64,000 bases of DNA from Zasmidium citrigriseum. Its lineage: Eukaryota > Ascomycota > Dothideomycetes > Mycosphaerellales > Mycosphaerellaceae. The notes beneath the pieces are model-generated. The model saw only the letters and a list, made by a program, of their open reading frames with translations. It was not told the DNA's origin and did no database searches. The stretch's first letter is position 1; every line of letters starts with the position of its first letter. The stretch spans positions 248,001 to 312,000 of the forward strand of contig NHNW01000040.1 of assembly GCA_002786025.1 (NCBI GenBank), in the 5' to 3' direction. Of this stretch, positions 20,632 to 29,373 are shown piece by piece. Position numbers and translations under genes: made by a program.

Positions 20632-22032
20632 ATGGCGATCACCGACTCATCACCAACCCAGCCCAAGAGGACTGTCAAGATCCTTCGGCTCGGCCACTAC
20701 CACTCTCGCCCAAAGCTCCTTTTCGACCTTCCACGCGAGATCCGTGATGCGATCTGGGCGTATGCTCTGCACGAGCCAGCACTCTACAACAAACGCCACA
20801 AGCCAGGATGCGTTTTCCACGACCACGCCGCAGCATACCAAGTCCCACCAGCCTTAATCCATTATGACGACCGATCGACCCCTCGCATGCCATTCGGTAT
20901 TGGCAAGGCCGATATTCAGAGATGCAGAGAGACATGCATCCGCCGTCAAGGCTTCGGGCTGCTTTCAGCCGTCAGCAAACAAGTCCAACGAGAGGCCTCC
21001 GAAATCTTCTGGGAAAACGAGATGCCCTGCTTCGCTGACAGCTTGAGGGCACCTCGACCACCGACTCTCATGTCGTCTCTTCGCGGCATTCCCAAGCAAA
21101 CTTTGGGACGGGTGCAGAGGTTGTCTTTGTGGCAGATTGAAGACTTCTCTGGCATGGGATCTTATGAATACTCTCGGGCGAACCTGCTTGAGTTTCTCCA
21201 CGGTATGCCGAGTCTCAAGCATCTTGAAGTTCCGAGTGCATTGCTTGAATCCTTGGATGAGGAGAAGTTCTTTGCACTTCCGAAGTTGCAGACCGTACGA
21301 GTGTATGCTCTGCGGCACATCTTTGTGGAGAATGGGAGTGATTACGTGCCTCTGTACATTGCTGCTGGAGGCGAGTGGAAGATGCCGCCTTGTCGCTTTG
21401 ATACCCAGAACAGCGAAGGCATCTCGCGACCAAAGCCGGTCTCACGGTGGTGTATGGCCTGTCAAGATACAAGAGAGGAGATCCTGGACCTCAGCAAAGA
21501 TCTGCAAAAGTACCGAACACGCCGAAGAGAGTGGACGGCACTTGCTTGTAGGAAGTTAGCTCAACTCGAACCAGCCCAGCCAGGAGAGACCCCGTACGTG
21601 ATCCACGCACGCCTTGACGAAAAGCGAGCAAAGCATAGGATGCACGTTTGGGGTCTGCCAATCCATCCACCAGAAGTGAGGGCTGCAGAGGCAAGGAGAG
21701 CTGCCAAAATGGAGAATCTGGCGAATATCGTTAGGAGGCCACCGACTTTGCCGGTCTTCTCGAATCCTGATGCTGAGTATGATGACGAGGATGACTTTTC
21801 AGTGATCGGGCAGAAGGCTTTGGGACGACGGCATCGAGCTGTTGAGAAGCGAGTGGATCATGAGAAGTTGTTGGAGGAACGGGGCAATCATCAGAAGAAT
21901 GTGGCTAGAGCTGAAGCTGTGAGGGTTAGGAAGGACAGTATTGCGAACGGAAAGGCGATGAAGGATGCGGTGGGAGAGATGAAGAGTGAGAAGAAGGCGG
22001 CTGTGAAACGGACTGGAAGAAGGGTCACATGA
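20632..22032 (+). CDS. F-box-like 'LPREIRDAIW' protein with basic coiled-coil tail
   Basis: Single-exon 466-residue protein. Residues about 25-45 contain KLLFDLPREIRDAIWAYAL, the LPxEIRxxIW signature seen in fungal 2EXR/F-box-like proteins. A 'GFGLLSAVSKQVQREASEIFW' segment corresponds to the second conserved helix (VxxQxxxEA). The middle has a CMACQDTREE zinc-knuckle-like pair of cysteines. The last 130 residues are highly charged with Glu/Lys/Arg repeats (RRHRAVEKRVDHEKLLEER), probably a coiled coil, and the end (AVKRTGRRVT) is basic. It marks the left end of the island. A diverged copy of its 3' end survives at 23780-23839. Function is unknown. Confidence 0.75.
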   Translation: MAITDSSPTQPKRTVKILRLGHYHSRPKLLFDLPREIRDAIWAYALHEPALYNKRHKPGCVFHDHAAAYQVPPALIHYDDRSTPRMPFGIGKADIQRCRETCIRRQGFGLLSAVSKQVQREASEIFWENEMPCFADSLRAPRPPTLMSSLRGIPKQTLGRVQRLSLWQIEDFSGMGSYEYSRANLLEFLHGMPSLKHLEVPSALLESLDEEKFFALPKLQTVRVYALRHIFVENGSDYVPLYIAAGGEWKMPPCRFDTQNSEGISRPKPVSRWCMACQDTREEILDLSKDLQKYRTRRREWTALACRKLAQLEPAQPGETPYVIHARLDEKRAKHRMHVWGLPIHPPEVRAAEARRAAKMENLANIVRRPPTLPVFSNPDAEYDDEDDFSVIGQKALGRRHRAVEKRVDHEKLLEERGNHQKNVARAEAVRVRKDSIANGKAMKDAVGEMKSEKKAAVKRTGRRVT

Positions 22033-22235
22033 AAACAAAACATCCCAATAACTGTCTGAGCTGGCCATACTAGAGCCGATGTGTCTTCCCATTCTCATGT
22101 ACTCCTGGCAACTGATATTGCAGAAGTGCTTCAGGTCGCCTGTAGGATGTCGAGGAAACACCAATGATGTGATTTGCTCCAATGTGCCCATATCCGCCGC
22201 TCAACTTTTTAGTACGCCATCGTTTCAACGTCGAT

Positions 22236-22379
22236 GGTCCTTCAAACTTCATTTTCCTGTCGAAGCCGGGGACGTCTGATGTACGTGTGATCCCAGGCGC
22301 TGTCGAAGGTCCTTCAAACTTCATTTTCCTGTCGCAGCCGAGGACGTCTGATGTACGTGTCATCCCAGGCGCTGTTGAA
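22236..22379. repeat. 72-bp direct tandem repeat, two copies
   Basis: Copy 1 is 22236-22307 and copy 2 is 22308-22379; by eye 68 of 72 positions agree. Each starts GGTCCTTCAAACTTCATTTT. The minus-strand gene 22314-23204 ends inside copy 2. Copy 1, just beyond its stop codon, encodes the same C-terminal tail and an equivalent stop, so the 3' end of the gene has been duplicated in place. Confidence 0.9.
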
Positions 22380-23204
22380 GACGTTGTCACACAGAATCCA
22401 CCATAAGTCCCAGCCCGATAGTAGTGCCGTAACAACTGCCCGGCCCTTGGCAACACCGTGGACCTTCCGCGAGACTTCATTGCAGTTGCTGTGCTTCTCA
22501 AGTAGTTTCAAGCTTTCTTCGCTGAGCTCACCATTGTCTCTCTCGGCTGCCGTGCAAGAAAGACCGCCCTTCTCGGAGAACTCGATAACAACTTCGACGC
22601 CATAACCGAGGCACAGCACAATCCTGCGGATGTGTTTCACATTCTCGTTCAACACCTCCTCGGACCACTCTCTTGCTACGGATCTTTCCTTTCGAAAGCT
22701 TTTCTCGCCATCGCAGCGATTGAAGTCCATGTAGAATGTGGTATTCTGGTAGAACATCGACAATGCCTCCTTACGGACCTGCCGGTTGACATGGACAATT
22801 GCTGGATATTGAGCCGCTTCTTGCGTGAGGCCAGCGACATTGTCGACTACCCAATGATCCGATGGCAAATTGAGTTCGTAGATCGAGTTGCGGATCTCGG
22901 GCGGCAGATCGAGGAAACGGAACGGGTCCGTGAGTTGATGGAGCGATTTGACGAGATCTTTCCAATGCTTCTTCATTCCATCAGGCACTCGGCCAAGCAA
23001 CGAGGGGTACGTGGTCGAGCAGATGTATGTGACAGTCTCCTGTGATGCCGAAACGGAGAGGTGCCAACTCATGTAGTCGTCGTCGAGGCCGAAGCTGAAG
23101 CGGCGGAATCTGGCGCGAATCCAGGCCACCAGGCGCTCCTCCCATTCCTCGAAATTGGCTTCATAGAGAACGCCGGCCGCGGCGTAGTAGTCTTCGGATG
23201 TCAT
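22314..23204 (-). CDS. F-box-like 'LYEANF / LPPEIRN' family protein
   Basis: Single-exon 296-residue protein from an ATG at 23204. It begins with a GVLYEANFEEWEERL block, equivalent to the DLYEGNF block of the 3150 gene. Residues 95-110 hold FRFLDLPPEIRNSIYE. VNRQVRKEALSMFYQNTTF, EFSEKGGLSC and ALLSGWDLWWILCDN follow in the same order as in the paralogues. A probable 5'-UTR intron runs from a GTAACT donor (23288) to an acceptor at about 23238 with a CTGAC branch site. The last 24 codons lie in a 72-bp tandem repeat whose second copy sits in the 3' flank. The composite promoter element lies 224-250 bp upstream. The biochemical role is unknown. Confidence 0.8.
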   Translation of the reverse strand: MTSEDYYAAAGVLYEANFEEWEERLVAWIRARFRRFSFGLDDDYMSWHLSVSASQETVTYICSTTYPSLLGRVPDGMKKHWKDLVKSLHQLTDPFRFLDLPPEIRNSIYELNLPSDHWVVDNVAGLTQEAAQYPAIVHVNRQVRKEALSMFYQNTTFYMDFNRCDGEKSFRKERSVAREWSEEVLNENVKHIRRIVLCLGYGVEVVIEFSEKGGLSCTAAERDNGELSEESLKLLEKHSNCNEVSRKVHGVAKGRAVVTALLSGWDLWWILCDNVFNSAWDDTYIRRPRLRQENEV

Positions 23205-23427
23205 TTCGTTTGGCGAACGGGAACGGATGGGCTGAATCTAGCATTTGTCAGTCGGTCCGAACATGCGCATACTCTGTGATATAGTTACCAGCTGTTTGCT
23301 CGGCGAAGCGTCTGTTGACTCGACGTATTGCTGTAGTTGAAATTCTTTTGCAGGTGTGCAGTGACTGTCGAGGTTGAGGTTTACAAGCGCACGTTGCGAA
23401 GAAAGAGCGGCCGGCTGACGCAGAGTG

Positions 23428-23454
23428 CTTGGCGCGCTAGTGAAATGTCACATG
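23428..23454 (-). promoter_or_regulatory. Composite promoter element, copy at the 22314-23204 gene
   Basis: On the plus strand CTTGGCGCGCTAG (23428-23440) is followed by CACATG (23449-23454). Read in the direction of the gene this is CATGTG, a short gap, then CTAGCGCGCCAAG, beginning about 224 bp upstream of the ATG. Order and distance match the copies at the 3150 and 24120-25007 genes. Confidence 0.55.
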
Positions 23455-23779
23455 CAACCACAAGGCTTCTTTTGGATGCACGTGCTTGCTGCCAGCTCTA
23501 CTGAGATCGGAATATGTGATGTGTTCCATCTTTATACATCACGAAAAATACGATGCTGCGCTCGAAAATGTGTCTTCAACTCTGGTACTTCATGCACCTC
23601 GTCATCACCACCCGCTGATTGAATTGATCGCTTCAACCTCCTCAGAGTTCCGTGCGGATCAGGCAAACTTTTTCACAGGCTTCTTTGATCATGCTATCTA
23701 GCTTGATCATCCCAGCAAGGACCTTCCGGCTGCACAGCAAGGCCTAGAATTTGGGCTCCGCTCTCACTCCTCTCCACTG

Positions 23780-23839
23780 AAGGGAAGGACGATGAAGAAT
23801 GCTCTAGGAGAGATAAAGAGCGAGAAGGTGGCAGCGTAA
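23780..23839 (+). pseudogene. Relic of the 3' end of a 20632-type gene
   Basis: The frame reads KGRTMKNALGEIKSEKVAA and then a TAA stop. The C-terminal part of the 20632 protein reads NGKAMKDAVGEMKSEKKAA, so 13 of 19 positions are identical and others are conservative. The DNA is about 80% alike over 60 bp by eye, and many differences are G-to-A on this strand. No larger open frame surrounds it, so it is probably what remains of a duplicated gene. Confidence 0.6.
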
Positions 23840-24119
23840 AAGTGTCGGACGAGGGACTTCATGAGCATGCTGCGTATGATTCAAGTAACTAACTGCAGAA
23901 GAGAAGGCGAGAGCGGCTGGCCAGTGGTCGCTTGCTAACAACGTTTAGCATTTTGCGCTTGCTTGCTCTTTCGCCTCGATACCGACACCAAAATCATTCC
24001 AGAACCCCTGTTTGTTTCGCATTCCCGACCTTCGGCTTTGTCTCTCGAGTCTCGTCCTTTCGCTCTTAACTCCTTTGTTACGACAACGTCATACATATTG
24101 ACAACGAATCCTCTCTGCC

Positions 24120-25007
24120 TTAGGGGGAGGAAGGAGGGATATACTTCTCGTGAAGCGTGAACCAGAGGCTAAAGTCCTCCAGGATAGCCATCGGGATACT
24201 CTCACCCTTCAGACCTTTTGCTTTGCGCTTCGATTCGATCGCCGCCACGTGCTTGTTCAGGACCTCGTCGCCTGCTTTGACCATCTTGAGCGAGTATTTA
24301 GTGTACCACCACTCCAGTCCCTCCTTTTCCGAGTACTCCAGGAACACCTCGACGCCCTCGTCGAGCCAAAGCTTAACCCTATGAAGATGCTTCTGGTTCT
24401 GTCCGACGATTCTTGACCAGGCTTCGACCATGATCCGCTCACTCATGAAAGCTTTTCGGCCCGTGTGGCGATCAAAGTCCATGCGGAAGTCGGTGGTGGC
24501 GTAGAAGATCGAGAGCGCCTCGCCGCGAATCTGCAAATTCACCTGGACAATCGAGGGGAACTAAGCCATGTCTTTCAATTCGACATCGAGTTGTTGCTCC
24601 TCCTCCTCTTTGAGATCGTCCCCATCGTAGTCTCGCATGGCACGCCAGCCGTCGTACACCCACTGCACAGAAGGAATTGTCATCTCGTAGATGTTGTTGC
24701 GAATCTCTAGAGGCAAGTCGAGGAAGCGGAATGGCGATGTCGCAAGTTCCTGTAGCGCCTCGAAGAGGTCCTCACCGTCGGTCTTGTAGCGGTCAGGTAC
24801 TCGAGCTAGCATCTCGGGGCTGGTAGTCGAGCGGATACGTGCAGCAATTTCCTCGAGTTGACTGGGTATGAGGTACTTGAAGGGTTCCTCGACGTACCGG
24901 GCAAGAGGGAACTTGTAGCTCATCCATGCGAAGAGCCGCTCTTTCCATTCCTCGAAGTTGCCTTCGTAGAGGTCGCCACTGCACTCGAGGTAGCTGTAGG
25001 GCGCCAT
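24120..25007 (-). pseudogene. F-box-like 'DLYEGNF / LPLEIRN' gene with an in-frame TAG
   Basis: From ATG 25007 the frame is open for 148 codons, meets TAG at 24563-24561, then continues in the same frame for another 140 codons to 24120. Both halves match the paralogues: CSGDLYEGNFEEWKERLFAW and FRFLDLPLEIRNNIYEM before the stop, VQVNLQIRGEALSIFYATT and EYSEKEGLEWW after it. The TAG falls in 'MA-stop-FPSIVQVN', where the 22314-23204 protein has 'AAQYPAIVHVN' with Gln encoded by CAA. A single CAG-to-TAG change is the simplest explanation. No frameshift is present, so the lesion is recent, or the stop is read through. A 5'-UTR intron with a perfect GTAAGTATG donor at 25088 and a TATA-like AATATAAAG (about 25200-25192) suggest the promoter is still intact. 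Confidence 0.75.
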
Positions 25008-25236
25008 CTTGAAGGACTCGATCAGAGAAGAGAAATCTGTACCGCAATAAGAATCTCAGAAGCCTGCTTGTGTATTTAGCATACTTACCGGTGCGACTAC
25101 GGATGGATGCAATGTGATACCGCCACGTATGTTAATCAATGCTGCGATGCTCGAATGCTGTCTTTGCGTGTTTGCGGAGGTTGAGACCGCGCTTTATATT
25201 TCGAGGGCGGGACTAGTAACCCGCTGACTCAAGTGG

Positions 25237-25263
25237 CTTGGCGCGCTAGCGGACTTTCACATG
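25237..25263 (-). promoter_or_regulatory. Composite promoter element, copy at the 24120-25007 gene
   Basis: On the plus strand CTTGGCGCGCTAGC (25237-25250) precedes TTTCACATG (25255-25263). Read toward the gene it is CATGTGAAAGTCC, then GCTAGCGCGCCAAG, starting about 230 bp from the ATG. Its CATGTGAAAGT half is shared with the copies at the genes at 26777 and (nearly) 28057. Confidence 0.55.
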
Positions 25264-25354
25264 TCAGCGCACTTCATCATCCGTGAGTCTCAAAAGTATG
25301 CATCTGACGCTTCAATTTCTTGCATGGAGACTTTAAACACTTCAGTAAATCTGA

Positions 25355-25437
25355 CATGTGTCCATTCAGCGGAGGTACAAGGCCGAGTCTGTGAAATCAA
25401 GAGTCTGGGAAGGCAGCAGGGGTTTGGCGCTAGTGGC
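25355..25437 (+). promoter_or_regulatory. Composite promoter element, copy at the 25625 gene
   Basis: CATGTG at 25355-25360 and TTTGGCGCTAGTGGC at 25423-25437, the latter about 188 bp before the ATG. The gap between the two boxes is wider here (about 60 bp) than in the other copies. TGGCGCTAGTGGC is identical to the copy at the 28057 gene. Confidence 0.5.
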
Positions 25438-25624
25438 TTGGCTCTGCGTTTGCTCCTTCCTGCTGGCAAGAGCTTCGCAACTTACAGAACAGACTCAACA
25501 CAACCATACCCACCCACACACATCACTATTCGCTGATACCGACGTCTGGCACGACACGGCATCTCCAGGTATGTGATATTGCCTACCTGCAAATTCTTTC
25601 TCACCACTGATGCGGTTTCATCAG

Positions 25625-26389
25625 ATGGCTCAGCCAGGCACTTTTCCCGGCGAGCCGCCTGGAAAGGCACCGGACAGTCAGGAAGACCTACGACAACAAC
25701 GAGAGGATTCAAACGGAGCGACACCATTCCTGAAGCTGCCCGCCGAACTCCGCAACGAGATCTACGAGCTCGCTCTTCCCGACGAGCAGGTCTACAACAC
25801 CGCAGGTCCCCCAACGTTCACAGTCACGGGCATTCAGAATGACAAGAATCACCTCTGCCAAAGCATCCAAACGGCCGATGAATACGGACGCCACTTCGGT
25901 ATCACCCAAGTATGCCGTCAGCTACGCAAGGAAACAATCAAGATGGCCTACAAGCGTAGCATTTTCATTCTGCGCGTGTTCAGAGAGCGCAAGAAAGACA
26001 TCATCAATGCGGCAAGAGCAGAGAACTGGATCGCGAGTCGAGCACCCGAGGCATACAGCAGCCTCTCGCGCATCATTCTCCAGCACTGGAGTTCTGACGA
26101 CAATTTCTCGGGACTGGAGATGGTCCTTTTCGAGCCCACGTTGACGGACTTCAAGATCATCTCGAAGGCACATATTGGTGGACACTGCGAGGAATATGGC
26201 CACGAGAGCACGTCATATGACTACGATGAAGTGTGTGATTACTGCTTTGAGAAAGACAGGAGGGAGCGCCACTTCGGTGACGTTCTCAAGGTCGTCAAGG
26301 GAGCTGTTGCGATGTATGGGTCATCTGGAAAGCTCTTCAGACTAATCAACAAGTTCAGAGACAAGCTTCCAGAGAGAGACCCGTGGTAG
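25625..26389 (+). CDS. F-box-like 'LPAELRNEIYELALP' protein, tandem member A
   Basis: 254 residues from ATG 25625. An in-frame ATG at 25610 lies inside a likely 5'-UTR intron (GTATGT at 25569 to CATCAG at 25624, branch CTGAT), so 25625 is preferred. Residues about 30-50 hold FLKLPAELRNEIYELALPDE. Then come FGITQVCRQLRKETIKMAY (second helix) and FILRVF. A cysteine/histidine-rich segment GGHCEEYGHE, then DEVCDYCFEKDRR, looks like a possible small metal site. It is the first of four tandem plus-strand members (A-D) that share this layout, including the intron ending at the start codon. Function is unknown. Confidence 0.78.
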   Translation: MAQPGTFPGEPPGKAPDSQEDLRQQREDSNGATPFLKLPAELRNEIYELALPDEQVYNTAGPPTFTVTGIQNDKNHLCQSIQTADEYGRHFGITQVCRQLRKETIKMAYKRSIFILRVFRERKKDIINAARAENWIASRAPEAYSSLSRIILQHWSSDDNFSGLEMVLFEPTLTDFKIISKAHIGGHCEEYGHESTSYDYDEVCDYCFEKDRRERHFGDVLKVVKGAVAMYGSSGKLFRLINKFRDKLPERDPW

Positions 26390-26776
26390 GAACGCAGAGA
26401 TTAGCAGGCGGATCAGAGAGCGAGGGTTGAGAGCATTGTGCGGATTTCCGTAGCTCCTCGATGTCCTCATTGAGTGCAGGTCTCTTTGAATTGAATGTCT
26501 CATCCGTCATTTTGTGGTCTTTTCTCAAGTCGATGTCCCGTGGCGAGCATGTGAAAGTGGAGAAGGAAAAAGAGCTGGTGCTAGGAGCTCGACCAACTCC
26601 ATGGTTTGTAGATTCGCATCCAGCATTTGCAATCAAGTTCGCGGAACTTAGGGCTACTACTTTACGGTGTGTACCTCGCAGTCTCCTCGAGAAGAGTTGT
26701 CGACAAGGACAACCCACTCGACAAGATCAGTAGCTCCTTTTGAGTAGAACTTCAATTTTTGACCCTCTGGCTCCAG
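26390..26776. other. Intergenic region between tandem members A and B
   Basis: A 387-bp spacer with the 3' UTR of A, the promoter element of B at 26548-26584, and a possible 5'-UTR intron of B (26730-26776). Confidence 0.4.
26548..26584 (+). promoter_or_regulatory. Composite promoter element, copy at tandem member B
   Basis: CATGTGAAAGTGG at 26548-26560, then TGGTGCTAG at 26576-26584. The second box differs by one C-to-T change from TGGCGCTAG. It starts about 229 bp upstream of the B ATG. Confidence 0.5.
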
Positions 26777-27481
26777 ATGGCCGCCTCGAAAAGCTTCGAC
26801 CGCACTGAAGCCAGGGAGGTGGACCGTCAGCAGCATGAAGACTCGGACCAAGAGGAATGCTTCGTCCTGAAACTCGCCCCTGAGCTCCGCGACAAGATCT
26901 TCGCCCTCGCCTTCCCCTCCGACCAATCCTTCAGGACCACCTTCAAAGGTGACTAGATCAAAGACACCGACCCAGAGAAGCCGAACAAGATCATACGTAC
27001 CGCTTCCCAGTACTAGAAAAAATTCGGCCTTGCCCAGGTCTGTCGCCAAATCCGAGCAGATACTCTGAAAGTAGCCTACGCCAGCAACAACGCCTTCATC
27101 CTCGGCGTCAAGATCCACGGCACACGCCTCCGCGCCGATCGATGGATTGAGACTCGACCAGCAGAAGTGCTCCCGCTCATCAACAGAATTGTTCTCCAGC
27201 GAGCTGAGGGACACTTCATGCCCAGATATATGGGGTCCGGCTGGTCGAGCCGGATCCTGATCGATTTCGAGAAGAACGCGGCTGTGGAGGTTCTCTTTGG
27301 CCATGACGGCTGCTACTGGACTGCCAGGTCCAATCTCTTCCGCGAGTATGTCGATGTCGAGGCGGAGTCATCTGATCAGCCACGTGAGAAGATGCTTGAG
27401 GCTGTTCGCAAATTCCGTGAAGAGCGAAAGGAGCGGGACTACTGGCAAGGTGGAATGCTCGCTGCAACTCAGTTGGATTGA
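26777..27481 (+). pseudogene. F-box-like tandem member B with two in-frame TAG codons
   Basis: From ATG 26777 the frame reads MAASKSFDRTEAREVD, then FVLKLAPELRDKIFALAFP (the family motif). It is interrupted by TAG at 26954-26956 (codon 60) and again at 27014-27016 (codon 80). It then continues without a frameshift to a TGA at 27479-27481. After the stops, FGLAQVCRQIRADTLKVAYA matches members A, C and D. The second TAG falls in 'ASQY-stop-KKFG', where member D has 'ASQYQQSFG', so it stands in for a Gln codon. No indels are visible, so decay is recent. Its promoter element and a possible 5'-UTR intron are still recognisable. Confidence 0.8.
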
Positions 27482-28056
27482 GTACAAATACTTGCCAATG
27501 GAGGAAGCATTGGGAGATCTTTATGCATGGTAGCGAATGTCAAAGGACTGCATTGCCACCATTCATGTTCTTCTTGCATAGAATGTTCAGAAGCAGATGG
27601 CTCAAACCGCCGACAGTTGTCCCAGCATAGGAATGAAAGCTCAATGCCGCGCGAATTTCCAGATCCTATGCTCATGTTAGCCAGTAAATGCCATCGTATT
27701 GATCAAGTCGACTTTTGTATGACTTGTTTCGAAATGTGCAAATCCAGCGTCTGCAAGCGCACGGGTGTTGAAGCGAACGTTGTCATGTGAAACTGAAGTT
27801 GCTGGCGCTAGTGGCAACTGCCCAAAGCCAAAGCCGGCGCCTGCCTCTCTGCTCAGTCCAACCTGCCAACCTGCCGTTTTTCAGTCAACTCCAAACTCAA
27901 TCTCATCACATCCACATCACTCATCCGCATCGCTCACCAACATCGCTCACCCACATCACTCATCATTAAGACGACATCAATAAACGCCCTCTTGTCCAAG
28001 GTTTACCATTCCAATCTTGGTACACCTAGCTTTTCACCGCTGACTTGCTGCAACAG
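27482..28056. other. Intergenic region between tandem members B and C
   Basis: A 575-bp spacer holding the 3' flank of B, the promoter element of C and its probable 5'-UTR intron. CATCAC/CATCC-type pyrimidine-rich repeats occur at about 27900-27965. Confidence 0.4.
27784..27815 (+). promoter_or_regulatory. Composite promoter element, copy at tandem member C
   Basis: CATGTGAAACTG at 27784-27795, then TGGCGCTAGTGGC at 27803-27815. It lies about 240-270 bp upstream of the C ATG. Confidence 0.55.
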
Positions 28057-28869
28057 ATGGCCGACCTACACCTTCCCTCTCATCGCACATCCGACGAGAC
28101 GAGCAGCCCTTCAATCCAAGACAGTCGCATGGCTGAGTCGAGCCGTCTCCAGCGCGAGCAGGCCAATGACGACCTGCCACTTCTCAAGTTGCCGCCCGAG
28201 TTACGGAACCAGATCTACGACCTCGTTCTTCCATCGAACGAACACTTCACCATCGCCGCCGAGGACGAGGCCTGGTTCCCGTTTGATATACAGTTTGACG
28301 ATCCAGTTGAACAAGACACGTACGTATTCGGTTTCGATGGGACTTCGCAAACATTCCGGACAATCCGCAACTCGAAATCCTCCCAGCGCTATTTCGTTCT
28401 GACGCAAGTCTGCCGTCAAATCCGTGCCGACACTCTCGAGATGGCATACGTACGCAACACATTCTCACTGCTTATTCCTCCGGGTACCGAAGAGGCCATC
28501 CCGGAGCAGTGGATCATGACTCGGCCGTCACGAGTGCGATCAGCCATCAGAAACATCAGCCTCTCGACTGTCCCACTCACACATGTTTGCGAGTCCCCTG
28601 ACTCCTTTACGCCACTGTCAATCTCGTTCGACTTGGTGACGGGCGCCATTGGTTTCTCTTTCCGTACAACGAATGACCCGTGTGGTGGATATTGCTTCAA
28701 CGAAGCCTGTGAGACGTCGATGGATAAATTTGGCGAGATGTTGAGGTCGGTCTTGTGGACTTCCAGTCCAGAATCCCGGGTGTGGGATCTGCTTCAGGAG
28801 TTTCGAGAATACATCTCGGATGCCGGAGTATCATTTGACGGTTTCAGGATGCGCACAGTGTACTCCTGA
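28057..28869 (+). CDS. F-box-like 'LPPELRNQIYDLVLP' protein, tandem member C
   Basis: 270 residues from ATG 28057, directly after a probable 5'-UTR intron (GTTTAC donor at 28001, GCTGAC branch, ACAG at 28056). The motif LLKLPPELRNQIYDLVLPSN lies at about residues 45-64. YFVLTQVCRQIRADTLEMAY is the second conserved helix. The C-terminal part has a GGYCFNEACETSMDKF segment, where the paired cysteines echo those of A and D. Upstream is a good copy of the shared promoter element. Function is unknown. Confidence 0.78.
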   Translation: MADLHLPSHRTSDETSSPSIQDSRMAESSRLQREQANDDLPLLKLPPELRNQIYDLVLPSNEHFTIAAEDEAWFPFDIQFDDPVEQDTYVFGFDGTSQTFRTIRNSKSSQRYFVLTQVCRQIRADTLEMAYVRNTFSLLIPPGTEEAIPEQWIMTRPSRVRSAIRNISLSTVPLTHVCESPDSFTPLSISFDLVTGAIGFSFRTTNDPCGGYCFNEACETSMDKFGEMLRSVLWTSSPESRVWDLLQEFREYISDAGVSFDGFRMRTVYS

Positions 28870-29373
28870 TGTTGGAGTGAGCCAGCAGCAGATTGATCGT
28901 TCGACAGCTAGGGCATGGATGATTGCCCCAGGAGGTTGATGATTCGGCAGAAGGACGCGCAGGCGGACCCAACGCGTGCTGAGTGAGTTGGGCTCAGAAC
29001 GGAGCAGGCGTGCCGCGGGCGAGGAGATCCATTAGAGCGTTCGCTTCCCAGAGAGTTCATTCGACACAAAATGCCAGATATTAACTGGACAAAGGTGCTT
29101 TTGGGTGCTCTCATCTCATCTTCTTCTTGTGCCTTCCGCGTGCAGGGCTTCAACCACAAGGGAAGCTACGCCTTGCTTCCTTACTGCCTTCCAGCTAGCG
29201 GGTGCACTCCGCGCCTGCTCTTGCCAGCTTCGACTTCATCCGAAAAACCTCCTCCAAAGCACACACTCAACCATCTCTGAGCCCATCGCACACGGCGCCG
29301 CCGGTGGTGAAGGTAAGATTCAATTTCGACGTCAAGCTCCAACACGGAATGACTGACTTGATGCCGCCACCAG
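28870..29373. other. Intergenic region between tandem members C and D
   Basis: A 504-bp spacer. A weak CTAGCGGGTGC resemblance to the proximal promoter box lies near 29195, without a CATGTG partner. The end of the gap is a 5'-UTR intron of D (GTAAGA at 29313, CTGAC branch, CCAG at 29373). Confidence 0.4.

Larger units (their letters stand above)
23205..24119. other. Intergenic region with promoter element and gene relic
   Basis: A 915-bp gap containing the 5' UTR and promoter of the 22314-23204 gene and the relic listed at 23780-23839. I saw no intact frame of note. Confidence 0.45.
25008..25624. promoter_or_regulatory. Divergent promoter region with two composite elements
   Basis: A 617-bp gap between the minus-strand TAG-broken gene and the plus-strand 25625 gene. 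It carries one composite element for each gene (listed separately) and both 5'-UTR introns. Confidence 0.5.

Noticed and set aside
24561..24563. The TAG in the 24120-25007 gene as part of an intron
   Set aside because: Both flanks are in the same frame and match paralogues on each side directly, leaving no room for an intron.
27900..27965. CRISPR-like or satellite repeat in the CATCAC-rich stretch
   Set aside because: It is an irregular pyrimidine/CATCAC simple repeat without spacers, as often seen in fungal 5' UTRs.
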